Positions 35,427-43,682 of a DNA stretch of 64,000 nt are shown one piece after another. The position numbers and the translations under genes are program-made. Source of the DNA: Labrenzia sp. 011 (GTDB lineage: Bacteria; Pseudomonadota; Alphaproteobacteria; Rhizobiales; Stappiaceae); contig NZ_QCYM01000021.1 in NCBI RefSeq assembly GCF_003075075.1, positions 1-64,000 of the forward strand. The letters are read 5' to 3'. Position 1 is the first letter of the stretch. Each line of letters starts with the position of its first letter. The notes under the pieces were generated by a model. It was not told the origin of the DNA and made no database searches. It worked only from the letters and a program-made list of their open reading frames with translations.

Positions 35427-35942
35427 CTATTGTGGTGCGATTTGACCCAGTTTGCCTGCAAAAAAGGTAAGCGCATCTCCCTTGCGCATTTCCGCCTGCA
35501 AAACTTCTCCAAGAACGATCAGGTGATCGCCTCCCTCATAGGCCGTGAACCGTTTGCATTCGAAGCGCGCCAGGCAGTTTTCGATCAGCGGAACGCCGTT
35601 GCCGTCCACTTCATAGCTCAGTTGATCGAAGGCGTGGGCGTTGCGCACGAAACCGCTGCATACTTCGGCCTGCTCGCGGCTGAGCACGTGAATGGCATAG
35701 TGTTCGGCGGTTTCGAAATAGCGGAACCGCCGCGAGCCCTTGTCCGGCATCCACAGAACCAGCGGCGGTTCCAGGGAGACGGAGGAGAAGCTGTTGGCCG
35801 TGATGCCGACGGGACCGTCCTCCGAACCGGTGGTCACGACGGTGACGCCGGTGGCGAACCGCCCGAAGGCATCGCGCAGCAGGCGGGTGTTTTCTGCATC
35901 GGGCTCGAATGTGACTGTATGTTTGGCGCTCTGCATGGTCAT
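35427..35942 (-). CDS. NAD(P)H:flavin oxidoreductase (SmoA/HpaC-like)
   Basis: 171 residues from ATG 35942, which shares bases with the aldo/keto reductase stop (TGATG). The flavin reductase domain shows DAFGRFATGVTVVTTGSEDG, GITANSFSSVSLEPPLVLW, HYAIHVLSREQAEVCSGFV, and GGDHLIVLGEVLQ. Such proteins hand free reduced FMN to a partner monooxygenase, here surely the LLM enzyme of the same operon. In the sulfo-SMO pathway of Agrobacterium this role belongs to SmoA; the operon make-up suggests the same here (inference). Confidence 0.93.
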   Translation of the reverse strand: MTMQSAKHTVTFEPDAENTRLLRDAFGRFATGVTVVTTGSEDGPVGITANSFSSVSLEPPLVLWMPDKGSRRFRYFETAEHYAIHVLSREQAEVCSGFVRNAHAFDQLSYEVDGNGVPLIENCLARFECKRFTAYEGGDHLIVLGEVLQAEMRKGDALTFFAGKLGQIAPQ

Positions 35943-36832
35943 CACGGAACCTCTTGTCCGAGGGCCGCCTCGTACAGGCGGTACCAGGTTTCACGATCCA
36001 GATCGACTTTCAGCGCATCCGAGATTTTCGCGATCCGCTCCGGATTGTTGGTGCCCAGAACCGGCAGAAGCTGTGCCGGGTGGGCCAACAGGAAGGCGAC
36101 GGCCACCGCCGAGCGGTCGACGCCGAACTGTCCGGCCAGTTCATCCAGGACGGCGCCGAGCTGGCCGCCTTCGGAAATCAGCGTACCGCCGCCGAGAGGA
36201 GACCAGGCCATCAGCCGTGTGCCGAGCCTCTGATGAAAGGCGAGGTCGCCATTGGTGAACGGTGAGATTTCCTTGAGGGAAATCTCGATCTGGTTGGTCA
36301 CGAGCCGGTTCGACATGGCCGACTGCAGCAGGTCCCAGTCCCAGGGGCGGAAGTTGGACACACCGACGGCCTTCACCTTGCCGCTCTTCACCAGCCCGTC
36401 GAGCGCAGCGCCTGTCTCATGATGGTCCATCAGCGGGTCCGGTCGATGGATCAGCAATAGATCGATGGTCTCGATACCCATGTCCGCAAGGGACGTCTCA
36501 ACCGACTTTTCGATATGTGCCCGCGAGGTGTCGTAATATTTCACCGCCTTGTCCGCATAGCGTCCGGCGGGGGCGACGATATCGCATTTGGTGACGATTT
36601 CCATGCGCTCGCGCAGCGAAGGACTGGCCTTGAGGGCGCCTCCGAGCACCGCTTCCGCGGTGTAGCCGCCATAGATATCCGCCTGATCGAAAGTGGTGAT
36701 CCCCTGATCGAGGCAGAGCCGGATCTTCCGCTCCACATGCGCGGGCGAGGTGTCGGCATCGTCGCCGATGCGCCACATGCCGTAGATCAGGCGGGAAAAC
36801 TCGAGGGTGTCTGAAATTCTGACGCGTTCCAT
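35942..36832 (-). CDS. Aldo/keto reductase, YdhF type (SmoB-like)
   Basis: 296 residues from ATG 36832, overlapping the monooxygenase stop (TAATG). TIM-barrel AKR with GMWRIGDD, catalytic Asp/Tyr in TTFDQADIYGGYTAEAVLGG, Lys in MEIVTKCDIV, His in LLLIHRPDPLMDHHETG, KVKAVGVSNFRPWDWDLLQS and VLGTNNPERI. The YdhF-like subgroup contains SmoB, which reduces 6-oxo-glucose to glucose in sulfoquinovose breakdown. Tight coupling with an LLM monooxygenase and flavin reductase supports this assignment; another aldehyde product of a desulfonation is possible. Confidence 0.92.
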   Translation of the reverse strand: MERVRISDTLEFSRLIYGMWRIGDDADTSPAHVERKIRLCLDQGITTFDQADIYGGYTAEAVLGGALKASPSLRERMEIVTKCDIVAPAGRYADKAVKYYDTSRAHIEKSVETSLADMGIETIDLLLIHRPDPLMDHHETGAALDGLVKSGKVKAVGVSNFRPWDWDLLQSAMSNRLVTNQIEISLKEISPFTNGDLAFHQRLGTRLMAWSPLGGGTLISEGGQLGAVLDELAGQFGVDRSAVAVAFLLAHPAQLLPVLGTNNPERIAKISDALKVDLDRETWYRLYEAALGQEVP

Positions 36833-37986
36833 TAGCGGCGTACTCCATTGCCAAGCGGGGTGGCGGGGGTGTCGGCGGGAACACGGCCATAGGCTTCCGG
36901 CAGCGAGCAGGTCTTCAGGTGCGGCATGACCCGCGTGCCGAAGTGCTTCGCCTCTTCCATGTGCGGATAGCCGGAGAAGATGAAGGCCCGGATGCCCATT
37001 TTCTGGTAGGCCTCGATCTTGGACAGGACCTGATCGGTGGATCCCACAAGTGCTGCGCCGCAGCCGGAACGTGCCCGCCCGACACCGGTCCACAGATTGG
37101 GTTCGATATAGCCGAACTCGTCGGCGACCTCGCGGTTTTTCGCCTGATGGCTCACACCGAGAGACCGGGCGTCGAGAGCCCGCTCGCGAATGGCCGTTCC
37201 CTGGGCGTCATCCAGTTTCGAGACGATGTAGTCTGCGTATTCCTGGGCTTCCTTTTCCGTGTCGCGCACGATCATGTGCACCCGCAGCCCGTAATCCAGG
37301 GTGCGGTCGTATTTTTCCGCCACCGTATTGACCGCCTTCATGCGGCCCGCAAGCTCTTCCATCTTTTCCGGCCACATCAGATAGACGTCGCAATGCTGGC
37401 CGCAGAGTTCGAGCGCCGCGGGAGAGTAGCCGCCGAAATAGAGAAGCGGGCCGCCCGTCTGATAGGGGCGGACCGGATCGGTGGTCAGCCCCTTGAAGGA
37501 ATAGATCTCGCCTTCATGGTCGATTTCGTCGCGTGTCCAGGCCTGCTTCAGGATTTCGACCACTTCGCGCGAGCGCTGGTAGCGGTAGGTGCTGTCTGCC
37601 TGCTCCCCCGGAAAATCGGAAGAGATGATATTGACCGTTAGCCGGCCCTCGAGCATGTGGTCGAGCGTCGCGATGGTCCGTGCCAGCATGATCGGCTGCA
37701 TCTCTCCGCAGCGCACGGCGGCCAGAAGATTGATCCGGTCGGTGATCGGCGCGCAGCCGGCGACAAAGGACAAGGTGTCCTGGCCGACCTGATAGGAAGA
37801 CGGGCAGAGGATGTTGCGGAAGCCCTGCTCCTCTGCGGTCTTCACGATCGATGAGCAATGCTCCCAGGAGGACCGCAGATGGCCTTCCGGGACGCCCAGG
37901 AACTGGTAGTCGTCGGAACATAATGCCGCGAACCAGGACACTTCCGCAGCATCGAGATCCGGCGACGTTACTGGGACAATGGTCAT
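36832..37986 (-). CDS. LLM-class flavin-dependent monooxygenase (SsuD/SmoC-like)
   Basis: 384 residues, bacterial luciferase-like TIM barrel. Typical pieces of alkanesulfonate-type monooxygenases: GFRNILCPSSYQVGQDTLSF, AAVRCGEMQPIMLARTIATL, DHMLEGRLTVNIISSDFPGE, YRYQRSREVVEILKQAW, GPLLYFGGYSPAALELC, and a C-terminal RARSGCGAALVGSTDQVLSK. These enzymes cleave C-S bonds of sulfonates with FMNH2 and O2, releasing sulfite and an aldehyde. First gene of the six-gene operon. By context the best fit is a sulfoquinovose monooxygenase (SmoC); SsuD with an alkanesulfonate remains possible. Confidence 0.92.
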   Translation of the reverse strand: MTIVPVTSPDLDAAEVSWFAALCSDDYQFLGVPEGHLRSSWEHCSSIVKTAEEQGFRNILCPSSYQVGQDTLSFVAGCAPITDRINLLAAVRCGEMQPIMLARTIATLDHMLEGRLTVNIISSDFPGEQADSTYRYQRSREVVEILKQAWTRDEIDHEGEIYSFKGLTTDPVRPYQTGGPLLYFGGYSPAALELCGQHCDVYLMWPEKMEELAGRMKAVNTVAEKYDRTLDYGLRVHMIVRDTEKEAQEYADYIVSKLDDAQGTAIRERALDARSLGVSHQAKNREVADEFGYIEPNLWTGVGRARSGCGAALVGSTDQVLSKIEAYQKMGIRAFIFSGYPHMEEAKHFGTRVMPHLKTCSLPEAYGRVPADTPATPLGNGVRR

Positions 37987-38162
37987 ATAGGGCCTCCCTG
38001 GAACAGCCTGCCATGTGCGAACCGCATGACGGCAGGCTGAGCAATCCTCACAAAGCCGGAACGTTCTGACTGCGGTCCGTTGGACGTCAGCCGTTCCGGA
38101 GTTTTCGTTTGTTTTCGATTGGCTTCACTTTGCCTTCGATTTCTTCTTGCATATCACCCGTT

Positions 38163-38176
38163 TTGATGTAAATCAA
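38163..38176. promoter_or_regulatory. Perfect FNR/FixK-type box in the divergent promoter
   Basis: TTGATGTAAATCAA matches the full FNR/FixK consensus TTGAT-N4-ATCAA on both half-sites. It lies 39 bases before the GntR start and 177 bases before the monooxygenase start, in the 228-bp gap shared by both operons. It suggests control by an oxygen- or nitric-oxide-responsive CRP/FNR regulator. By chance such a 10-base match is rare, but the same dyad could instead be the GntR operator. Confidence 0.6.
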
Positions 38177-38214
38177 TAGTGTATCAATTTTGCAGAATAG
38201 GCAAATCCACCGCC

Positions 38215-38925
38215 ATGCCCACGGCCTCGCAAACCGCCAATGCACTGCCGCTATATGTGCAGATTAGCGAGCTTTTGATCCGCGATATCGCCGCCGGGAG
38301 GCTGATCGACGGCGAGCGTCTGCCCCCGGAAAGGGACATGGCAGAGGAGCTGGGAATCTCGATCGGTACCCTGCGCAAGGCGCTGGCGGATCTTACGGAA
38401 AAAGGCTTACTCGAGCGGGTGCAGGGTTCGGGAAATTACATACGTCAGGGCGGCACCGGCGGCAGCGTCTACGCGATGTTCCGCCTTGAGCTGCTTTCGG
38501 GCGGCGGCCTGCCGCGTGCCGACATCCTGGACGTCGACCGGCTGAAGAAACCGGAGGACCTGCCGGTCTTCGGCACCAGCGGGGAGGGAACCCGTATCCG
38601 GCGTCTCAGATATCTCAACGATGTCATCATCGCGGTGGAGGAAATCTGGCTCGATGGAGATGCCGGGGTGGTGAGGCGGGAGTTCCTGTCCGATTCCCTC
38701 TACCGCTTCTACCAGAAGCACCTCGGGTTCTGGATCTTGCGTGCGGAAGACCGGGTCACCATCGGCGAGGTGCCCGGCTGGGCGCCGCCGGAATTCACCA
38801 GGGCGCCCGGTACGGTTACCGGCTACATCGAGCGCTTCAGTTGGGCGGACAGGCCCGAACCGGTCGAATATTCGCGAACCTGGTTCGATACGGACAGGGC
38901 GCATTACGTACAGCGGTTGAAATAG
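38215..38925 (+). CDS. GntR family regulator, HutC/UTRA subclass
   Basis: 236 residues from ATG 38215 (a GTG at 38179 in frame is an alternative). Winged helix: NALPLYVQISELLIRDIAAG, LPPERDMAEELGISIGTLRK, ALADLTEKGLLERVQGSGNY; then a UTRA ligand domain with GTRIRRLRYLNDVIIAVEEI, WLDGDAG, LRAEDRVTIGEV and the final EYSRTWFDTDRAHYVQRL. UTRA regulators sense sugars, amino acids or organic acids. It probably controls the divergent monooxygenase-TRAP operon and the Gfo/Idh gene 40 bases downstream. Confidence 0.93.
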   Translation: MPTASQTANALPLYVQISELLIRDIAAGRLIDGERLPPERDMAEELGISIGTLRKALADLTEKGLLERVQGSGNYIRQGGTGGSVYAMFRLELLSGGGLPRADILDVDRLKKPEDLPVFGTSGEGTRIRRLRYLNDVIIAVEEIWLDGDAGVVRREFLSDSLYRFYQKHLGFWILRAEDRVTIGEVPGWAPPEFTRAPGTVTGYIERFSWADRPEPVEYSRTWFDTDRAHYVQRLK

Positions 38926-38965
38926 ACAGGCGGGCGTAAAGACCCGCCATCCAAGGAGAACTCAA

Positions 38966-40090
38966 ATGCCTGCGAAGGTAAGATATGGCGTGATCGGCTG
39001 TGGCATGATGGGGCAGGAGCATCTGCGCAACATTGCCCTTCTTCCGGATACCGAGGTGACGGTGATTTTCGAACCCGATCCCGAGATGGCCAGGGCCGCT
39101 GCGGAACTTGTGCCGGGTGCCACATTCGCGGGGTCCGTGGAGGAGCTGCTGAACGTGGAAGCGCTGGACTGCCTTCTGATCGCCAGCCCGAACCACTGCC
39201 ATCTGCCGCAGATGGAGGAAATCCGCAAAAGACGCCCTCTGCCGCTGCTGGTCGAAAAGCCGCTTTTCACCGACCCGAAGGATAGTGCCGGGCTGGATGC
39301 CTTCAGGGCGTCCTATCCGGCGCCGGTCTGGGTGGCGATGGAATACCGCTACATGCCGCCCATCGCGGCACTGGTCGAGCGCGCCGAGGAGGTCACCGGC
39401 GGAATCCGAATGCTGACGATCCGCGAACACCGCTTTCCCTTTCTGCACAAGGTCGGCGCCTGGAACAGGTTCAACCGCTACTCCGGTGGAACCTTCGTCG
39501 AGAAATGCTGCCACTTCTTCGATCTCATGCGGCTGATCATGAAGTGCGAGCCAGTGCGCGTCATGGCCTCTGCCGGCCAGGACGCCAATCACAAGGACGA
39601 GATATACGATGGCGAGCGTCCGGATGTGCTCGACAACGGCTATGTGATCGTCGATTTCGAGAACGGCGCGCGCGCCATGCTGGAATTGTGCATGTTCGCC
39701 GAAGGCTCGCGCTATCAGGAAGAGGTTTCCGCCGTCGGACCGCAGGGCAAGGTGGAAGCCTTCGTGCCGGGCCCCGGCCGGTTCTGGCCACAGGATCTCG
39801 GGGAACCGCCTGTGCCGATGCTCGTCGTTTCGCCGCGCTCTCCGAAGGGGCCGCGCCGGATCGATATTCCCGTCGATCCGTCCATACTCGAGGCCGGTGA
39901 CCACAATGGCTCGACCTTCTATCAGCATGCCGGATTTGTCGCGGTGGTGCGTGGCGAGAAGGACGTTCCGGACGTGACGCTGGAAGATGGCCGCCGCGCG
40001 GTCGAAATGGGTCTCGCCGCACAGCAGTCCGCCCGCAGCGGTCAGGCCGTCTCAATGGCGGCAGAGAGTCTGTCCTCGGTCGCCTGCTAG
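38966..40090 (+). CDS. Gfo/Idh/MocA family NAD-dependent protein
   Basis: 374 residues with AAGGAG nine bases before ATG. N-terminal Rossmann domain (RYGVIGCGMMGQEHLRNIAL), ANHCHLPQ-like ASPNHCHLPQMEEI, the sugar-dehydrogenase EKP motif as LLVEKPLFTD, and YSGGTFVEKCCHFFDLMRLI with the His-x3-Asp active-site pattern. Members oxidise sugars, or act as NAD-dependent glycosidases (GH109 and the sulfoquinovosidase family GH188). The absence of any other glycosidase near the monooxygenase operon makes a sulfoquinovosidase role attractive, but a plain sugar dehydrogenase cannot be excluded. Confidence 0.9.
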   Translation: MPAKVRYGVIGCGMMGQEHLRNIALLPDTEVTVIFEPDPEMARAAAELVPGATFAGSVEELLNVEALDCLLIASPNHCHLPQMEEIRKRRPLPLLVEKPLFTDPKDSAGLDAFRASYPAPVWVAMEYRYMPPIAALVERAEEVTGGIRMLTIREHRFPFLHKVGAWNRFNRYSGGTFVEKCCHFFDLMRLIMKCEPVRVMASAGQDANHKDEIYDGERPDVLDNGYVIVDFENGARAMLELCMFAEGSRYQEEVSAVGPQGKVEAFVPGPGRFWPQDLGEPPVPMLVVSPRSPKGPRRIDIPVDPSILEAGDHNGSTFYQHAGFVAVVRGEKDVPDVTLEDGRRAVEMGLAAQQSARSGQAVSMAAESLSSVAC

Positions 40091-40122
40091 AACGGGAAAC
40101 GAACCGGACATAAGGATCGGGA

Positions 40123-40153
40123 GCCGGCGTGGCAGCGGTCACGCCGGCCTTTT
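40123..40153 (+). terminator. Intrinsic terminator after the Gfo/Idh gene
   Basis: GCCGGCGTG (40123-40131) pairs exactly with CACGCCGGC (40140-40148) over an eight-base loop, followed by CTTTTG. It lies 32 bases after the Gfo/Idh stop and closes the GntR-Gfo/Idh unit. It also separates the convergent small secreted protein gene. Confidence 0.85.
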
Positions 40154-40155
40154 GC

Positions 40156-40587
40156 CTACCAGGGGTTCGCGGGCAGGAACGTGCGTACGGAATCCGAGCT
40201 GAACCCGTCGCGGCCCCGGCGCATGTTCAGGGCCTTGATGGGAAACTGATAGTTGCGCCCGGTATCGGTTTTCCGGCATTGCTGCTTGCGGTACTCGAAC
40301 TGGCCGGGTCTGCCCATGTGGTTCTGAATCAGAACGCAGAACACGTCATAACGGCCATTGATCTCCACGTCGCGAACCGCGCCCTGCGCAACGATCACCT
40401 GCTTGTGGCGGGTGAAGGATTTGTCGAACAGCAGAAAATTGCAGTATTTCGAATGCCCGCCCGGGCTGCGTGTGCTCTCGCAATAGAAAATTTCCGCATG
40501 CGCCCGCTCCGGCGGGGCAATGCCGAGAGAACCGGTCCACACCAGTCCCGCCAGAATGACAGTCAGGAAGCCGCGGGATATTTGCAT
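40156..40587 (-). CDS. Small secreted protein of unknown function
   Basis: 143 residues from ATG 40587 (AAGGAG upstream). A signal peptide (MQISRGFLTVILAGLVWTGS, cut near AHA-EI) leads to a mature part with four Cys (FYCEST, KYCNFL, VFCVLI, QQCRKT) that could form two disulfides, and it is basic at the C terminus (RRGRDGFSSDSVRTFLP). I do not recognise a family. The layout suggests a soluble periplasmic protein. It converges on the Gfo/Idh gene and is divergent from the SH3-domain protein gene, 213 bases away. Confidence 0.75.
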   Translation of the reverse strand: MQISRGFLTVILAGLVWTGSLGIAPPERAHAEIFYCESTRSPGGHSKYCNFLLFDKSFTRHKQVIVAQGAVRDVEINGRYDVFCVLIQNHMGRPGQFEYRKQQCRKTDTGRNYQFPIKALNMRRGRDGFSSDSVRTFLPANPW

Positions 40588-40800
40588 TCTGGTAAACTCC
40601 TTGGGTTCTGTCGGACAGATGCACAACGTCATGGTGCAGACATGATTGTCACTCTATCTGACAATTACCTGTGACGCGCCGCACTGGAAACAGTAGGATC
40701 GTTTTTTTAACGTTTAGGTCCGGGTGCCTGTCTGACAGCCCGAAATCGGCCATCAAGCGGGAACGCCATGGCGCGATACGAATTGTTTTGGGAGGCTCTC

Positions 40801-43410
40801 ATGCGCAAGACCGTTTCTGTTGTCCTTTCCTCCGCACTGCTGGTTCAGTCGGTTCTGGTGAATGGTGTTCTGGCCGCACCGGCGGTGACGACGGCCAATG
40901 TCAACTTCCGGCAGGGGCCCGGAACCGGGTACGGCTCCTTCGGCACGGTCCCGAGCGGCACCCCGGTGGAGCTGGAAAACTGCGATGAGGGCGGTGCATG
41001 GTGTTCCGTCAGTTATGACGGCCGGAACGGCTTCGTCAGCGGCCGGTACCTGCAGCTGACCGAAGCCGAGAAAACGACCGGCTGGCCCCGTTCGTTCCAG
41101 ACGGATGCCGGTGCGTCGCTCGTGCTTTACCAGCCGCAATTCACCGCCTGGGACAATTTCAAGACTCTCAAGGCGCTGGTCGCCGCCGAATATCTTGAAA
41201 ACAAGGACGCCAAGCCGGTCTTTGGCGTCATCGGCGTGAGCGGTCAGACCGTTGCGGATACCGAAAAGGGCGAGGTCGATATCAGCGCGATAGAGGTGAC
41301 GGAGCTTGATTTTTCCGCACTTGGCCGCAGCGCGCTCACGGATCTGTCCCTGCAGGTTGGCAAGATCATGCCGACCGGTACGATCACCGTGAAGGAGGAC
41401 CGGATCACCGCGGGTCTCGCCGAATACCAGCGCGTGGAGGACGTTCAGGGTCTGAACGCCAAGGCCCCGCCGATCCATGTCTCCACGGAACCGGCCATTC
41501 TGGTGCAGACGGAAGGAGCGCCCGTCTTTGCGCCGGTCAAGGGTGTGCAGGGCCTCAGCTTCGTCGTCAATACCAACTGGGATATCCTCAGGGTCGACGA
41601 GACAGAGGCGCTTTACCTGCGCGATGAAAAGGCCTGGCTGACAACGACAGACGTTTCGTCGGGCTGGCAGCCGGTCGAAGAACTCCCTGACCTGATCGGG
41701 TCACTGCCCGATGACGACAACTGGAAGGAAACCCGCGAGGCCGTTCCGGGCGAGCCGTTTCCGGACAACCAGCCGCCAAAGGTGATCTATTCCGATCAGC
41801 CGGCGGAAATGATCGTTTTCGACGGCACGCCGAAGCTGGAGCCGGTCGAGGGCACGGGCCTGGAATGGGCCTCCAACACCGACAGCGATGTGTTTTTCCT
41901 GAAATCCACGTCCACCTGGTACATCCTTGTCTCCGGCCGCTGGTTCAGGTCGGCCTCGCTTGAGGATGGGCCGTGGACCTTTACCACGCCGGACATGCCG
42001 TCCGACTTCCTGAACATTCCCGAGGACGCACCCTATTACTCGGTTCGGGCCTCCATTCCCGGCACATCCGAAGCTTCCCAGGCCCGTCTGAAAGCCAGCA
42101 TTCCCACGACGGCGCGGGTGGAGGTGGGCTCGCTCAGCACGGAGGTCGCCTACGCGGGTGATCCGGAATTCGAGCCGATCGAGGGCACTTCCATGTCCTA
42201 TGCGGTCAACACCAATGATCAGGTGATACAGGTCGGCACGAAATACTACGTGCTGCAGGACGGTGTCTGGTTCGTGGGCGACACTCCGCAAGGGCCGTTT
42301 GCGGTCGCCACGGCGGTCCCGGACGAGATCTACACCATCCCACCGTCCTCGCCGGTCTACAACACCACATATGTCCGGATCTACGAGAGCGAGCCTGACG
42401 CGGTCTGGTACGGCTACACGATGGGCTACCTGACGGGATATCTGGCCTGGGGCGTCTTCGTCTACGGCTCGGGTTACTATTACCGCCCATGGTACCGGCC
42501 CGGCTACCGGCCGATCTATTTCCCGAGGCCGGTGACCTACGGCATCGGCGCCTTCTACAATCCGGTCCGCGGGACCTATGGCCGTTACGGCTACGCCTAC
42601 GGACCGGCACGGGGCATCGCCGGCGGCGGCATCTACAATCCGCGCACCGGCGGCTATATCCGCGGAGGGGCGGTCAGCGGGCCGCGCGGCAGTGCCGGCT
42701 TCATCTCCGCCTATAACCCGCGCACCGGCAACCGTGTCGTCGCAGGTGGGGCGCGTGGCATTTACGGCTCCTGGGGCGGCAAGGTCGTGTCCGGACCGCA
42801 ATGGTCGCGGACCCACGATCTTCAGGCCGGTGCGGTCAAGCGCTGGCAGCAGGAAGGCGCTGCCGGCCGGCCGGCAAGTCTCGGCCGTCGCGGCGATGTC
42901 TTCGCCGGACGGGACGGTGCGGTCTACCGCCGAAACGGCGAGAGCTGGCAGAAATTCGAGGGCGGGCGCTGGGGCGACGTCGCAGCGCCATCGCGCGAAA
43001 ACATTCAGGACAGGCTTGGGAGAGCGGGCGCAGGCACAGGGGCGGCTCTGGCGAACCGGCCCGCCGGTGACAGGGTCCGGAACCGGCCCAGTGGCGGAGA
43101 TCGCCCCAACCTGCAGCGTCCCAATGTACAGCGCCCGAACGTGCAAAAACCGAACGTGCAGCGGCCAGCACAACGCCCGGCCGTCCAGCGACCGGCTCAG
43201 CGTCCGGCGACCCAGAGGCCGGCGTTGCAAAGACCGCCGGCACAAAGACCGAATGTGCAGCGGCCGGTGCAACGGCCTCAGGCCCCGGCGCATCTGAACC
43301 GGGACAGCAGGGCGCGTCAGGCCGGCAACCAGCAGATCAACCGCAATCGCAATGTGCAGCGCTCGCGTCCACAGCCGCATCGGGGTGGTGGTGGCGGCCG
43401 CCGCCGCTGA
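40801..43410 (+). CDS. Large secreted SH3-domain protein with Gly/Tyr- and Arg/Pro-rich C terminus
   Basis: 869 residues from ATG 40801 (GGGAGG upstream). Signal peptide (TVSVVLSSALLVQSVLVNG, cut near VLA-AP), then a bacterial SH3 domain (TTANVNFRQGPGTGYGSFGT … DGRNGFVSGRYLQL, residues about 30-85). The middle repeats a module of the type F-E/P-V-x-G-T-x-L-x-Y-A-V-N-T-N (near 245, 350, 465), ending in a W-F-x-x-x-x-P-x-G-P-W stretch. Residues 550-690 are rich in Gly, Tyr and Arg; the last 100 contain N-V-Q-R-P repeats. Similar proteins carry the label carbohydrate-binding family V/XII. A cell-surface or peptidoglycan-linked role is likely. Confidence 0.85.
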   Translation: MRKTVSVVLSSALLVQSVLVNGVLAAPAVTTANVNFRQGPGTGYGSFGTVPSGTPVELENCDEGGAWCSVSYDGRNGFVSGRYLQLTEAEKTTGWPRSFQTDAGASLVLYQPQFTAWDNFKTLKALVAAEYLENKDAKPVFGVIGVSGQTVADTEKGEVDISAIEVTELDFSALGRSALTDLSLQVGKIMPTGTITVKEDRITAGLAEYQRVEDVQGLNAKAPPIHVSTEPAILVQTEGAPVFAPVKGVQGLSFVVNTNWDILRVDETEALYLRDEKAWLTTTDVSSGWQPVEELPDLIGSLPDDDNWKETREAVPGEPFPDNQPPKVIYSDQPAEMIVFDGTPKLEPVEGTGLEWASNTDSDVFFLKSTSTWYILVSGRWFRSASLEDGPWTFTTPDMPSDFLNIPEDAPYYSVRASIPGTSEASQARLKASIPTTARVEVGSLSTEVAYAGDPEFEPIEGTSMSYAVNTNDQVIQVGTKYYVLQDGVWFVGDTPQGPFAVATAVPDEIYTIPPSSPVYNTTYVRIYESEPDAVWYGYTMGYLTGYLAWGVFVYGSGYYYRPWYRPGYRPIYFPRPVTYGIGAFYNPVRGTYGRYGYAYGPARGIAGGGIYNPRTGGYIRGGAVSGPRGSAGFISAYNPRTGNRVVAGGARGIYGSWGGKVVSGPQWSRTHDLQAGAVKRWQQEGAAGRPASLGRRGDVFAGRDGAVYRRNGESWQKFEGGRWGDVAAPSRENIQDRLGRAGAGTGAALANRPAGDRVRNRPSGGDRPNLQRPNVQRPNVQKPNVQRPAQRPAVQRPAQRPATQRPALQRPPAQRPNVQRPVQRPQAPAHLNRDSRARQAGNQQINRNRNVQRSRPQPHRGGGGGRRR
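43108..43287 (+). repeat. Tandem N-V-Q-R-P / A-Q-R-P codon repeats in the SH3-protein gene
   Basis: About twelve degenerate five-codon repeats encode NLQRP, NVQRP, NVQKP, AQRP, AVQRP, ATQRP and variants (residues 770-828). They give a basic, proline-rich, unstructured tail. The DNA repeats differ in codons, so they are old, but slippage here could still alter the tail length between strains. Confidence 0.85.
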
Positions 43411-43682
43411 CATCCCGGTTGTCCGCGTCCCAGGGCATCCATGAGCGGCGGGCCCGAGTTGCATCGAGGTATTGGCATTCTTTCCGGTGAAGAACCCGGT
43501 TGTCCCGTCTGGACGGCACGCGGCTTTTCCGGTCTCATGCCTGCAAGTGTGGTCGGCAGGGGCATCGCGTTTGTGCGCGATCCCGGGCGTGTCCACGGAA
43601 CGGCGGCGGCGCGGTTTTCATAAAAACGAGCTTCCGCCCATTAAGCGGCAGGGTGGACTGCCGTCTGAAGGAACGGAAGTGC

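Noticed and set aside
43108..43287. Possible CRISPR-like or minisatellite array
   Set aside because: The units are 12-15-base codon repeats inside a coding region, without unique spacers.
41701..43596. 631-codon minus-strand frame opposite the SH3-domain protein gene
   Set aside because: The plus strand has signal peptide, SH3 domain and ribosome site; the minus frame has none.
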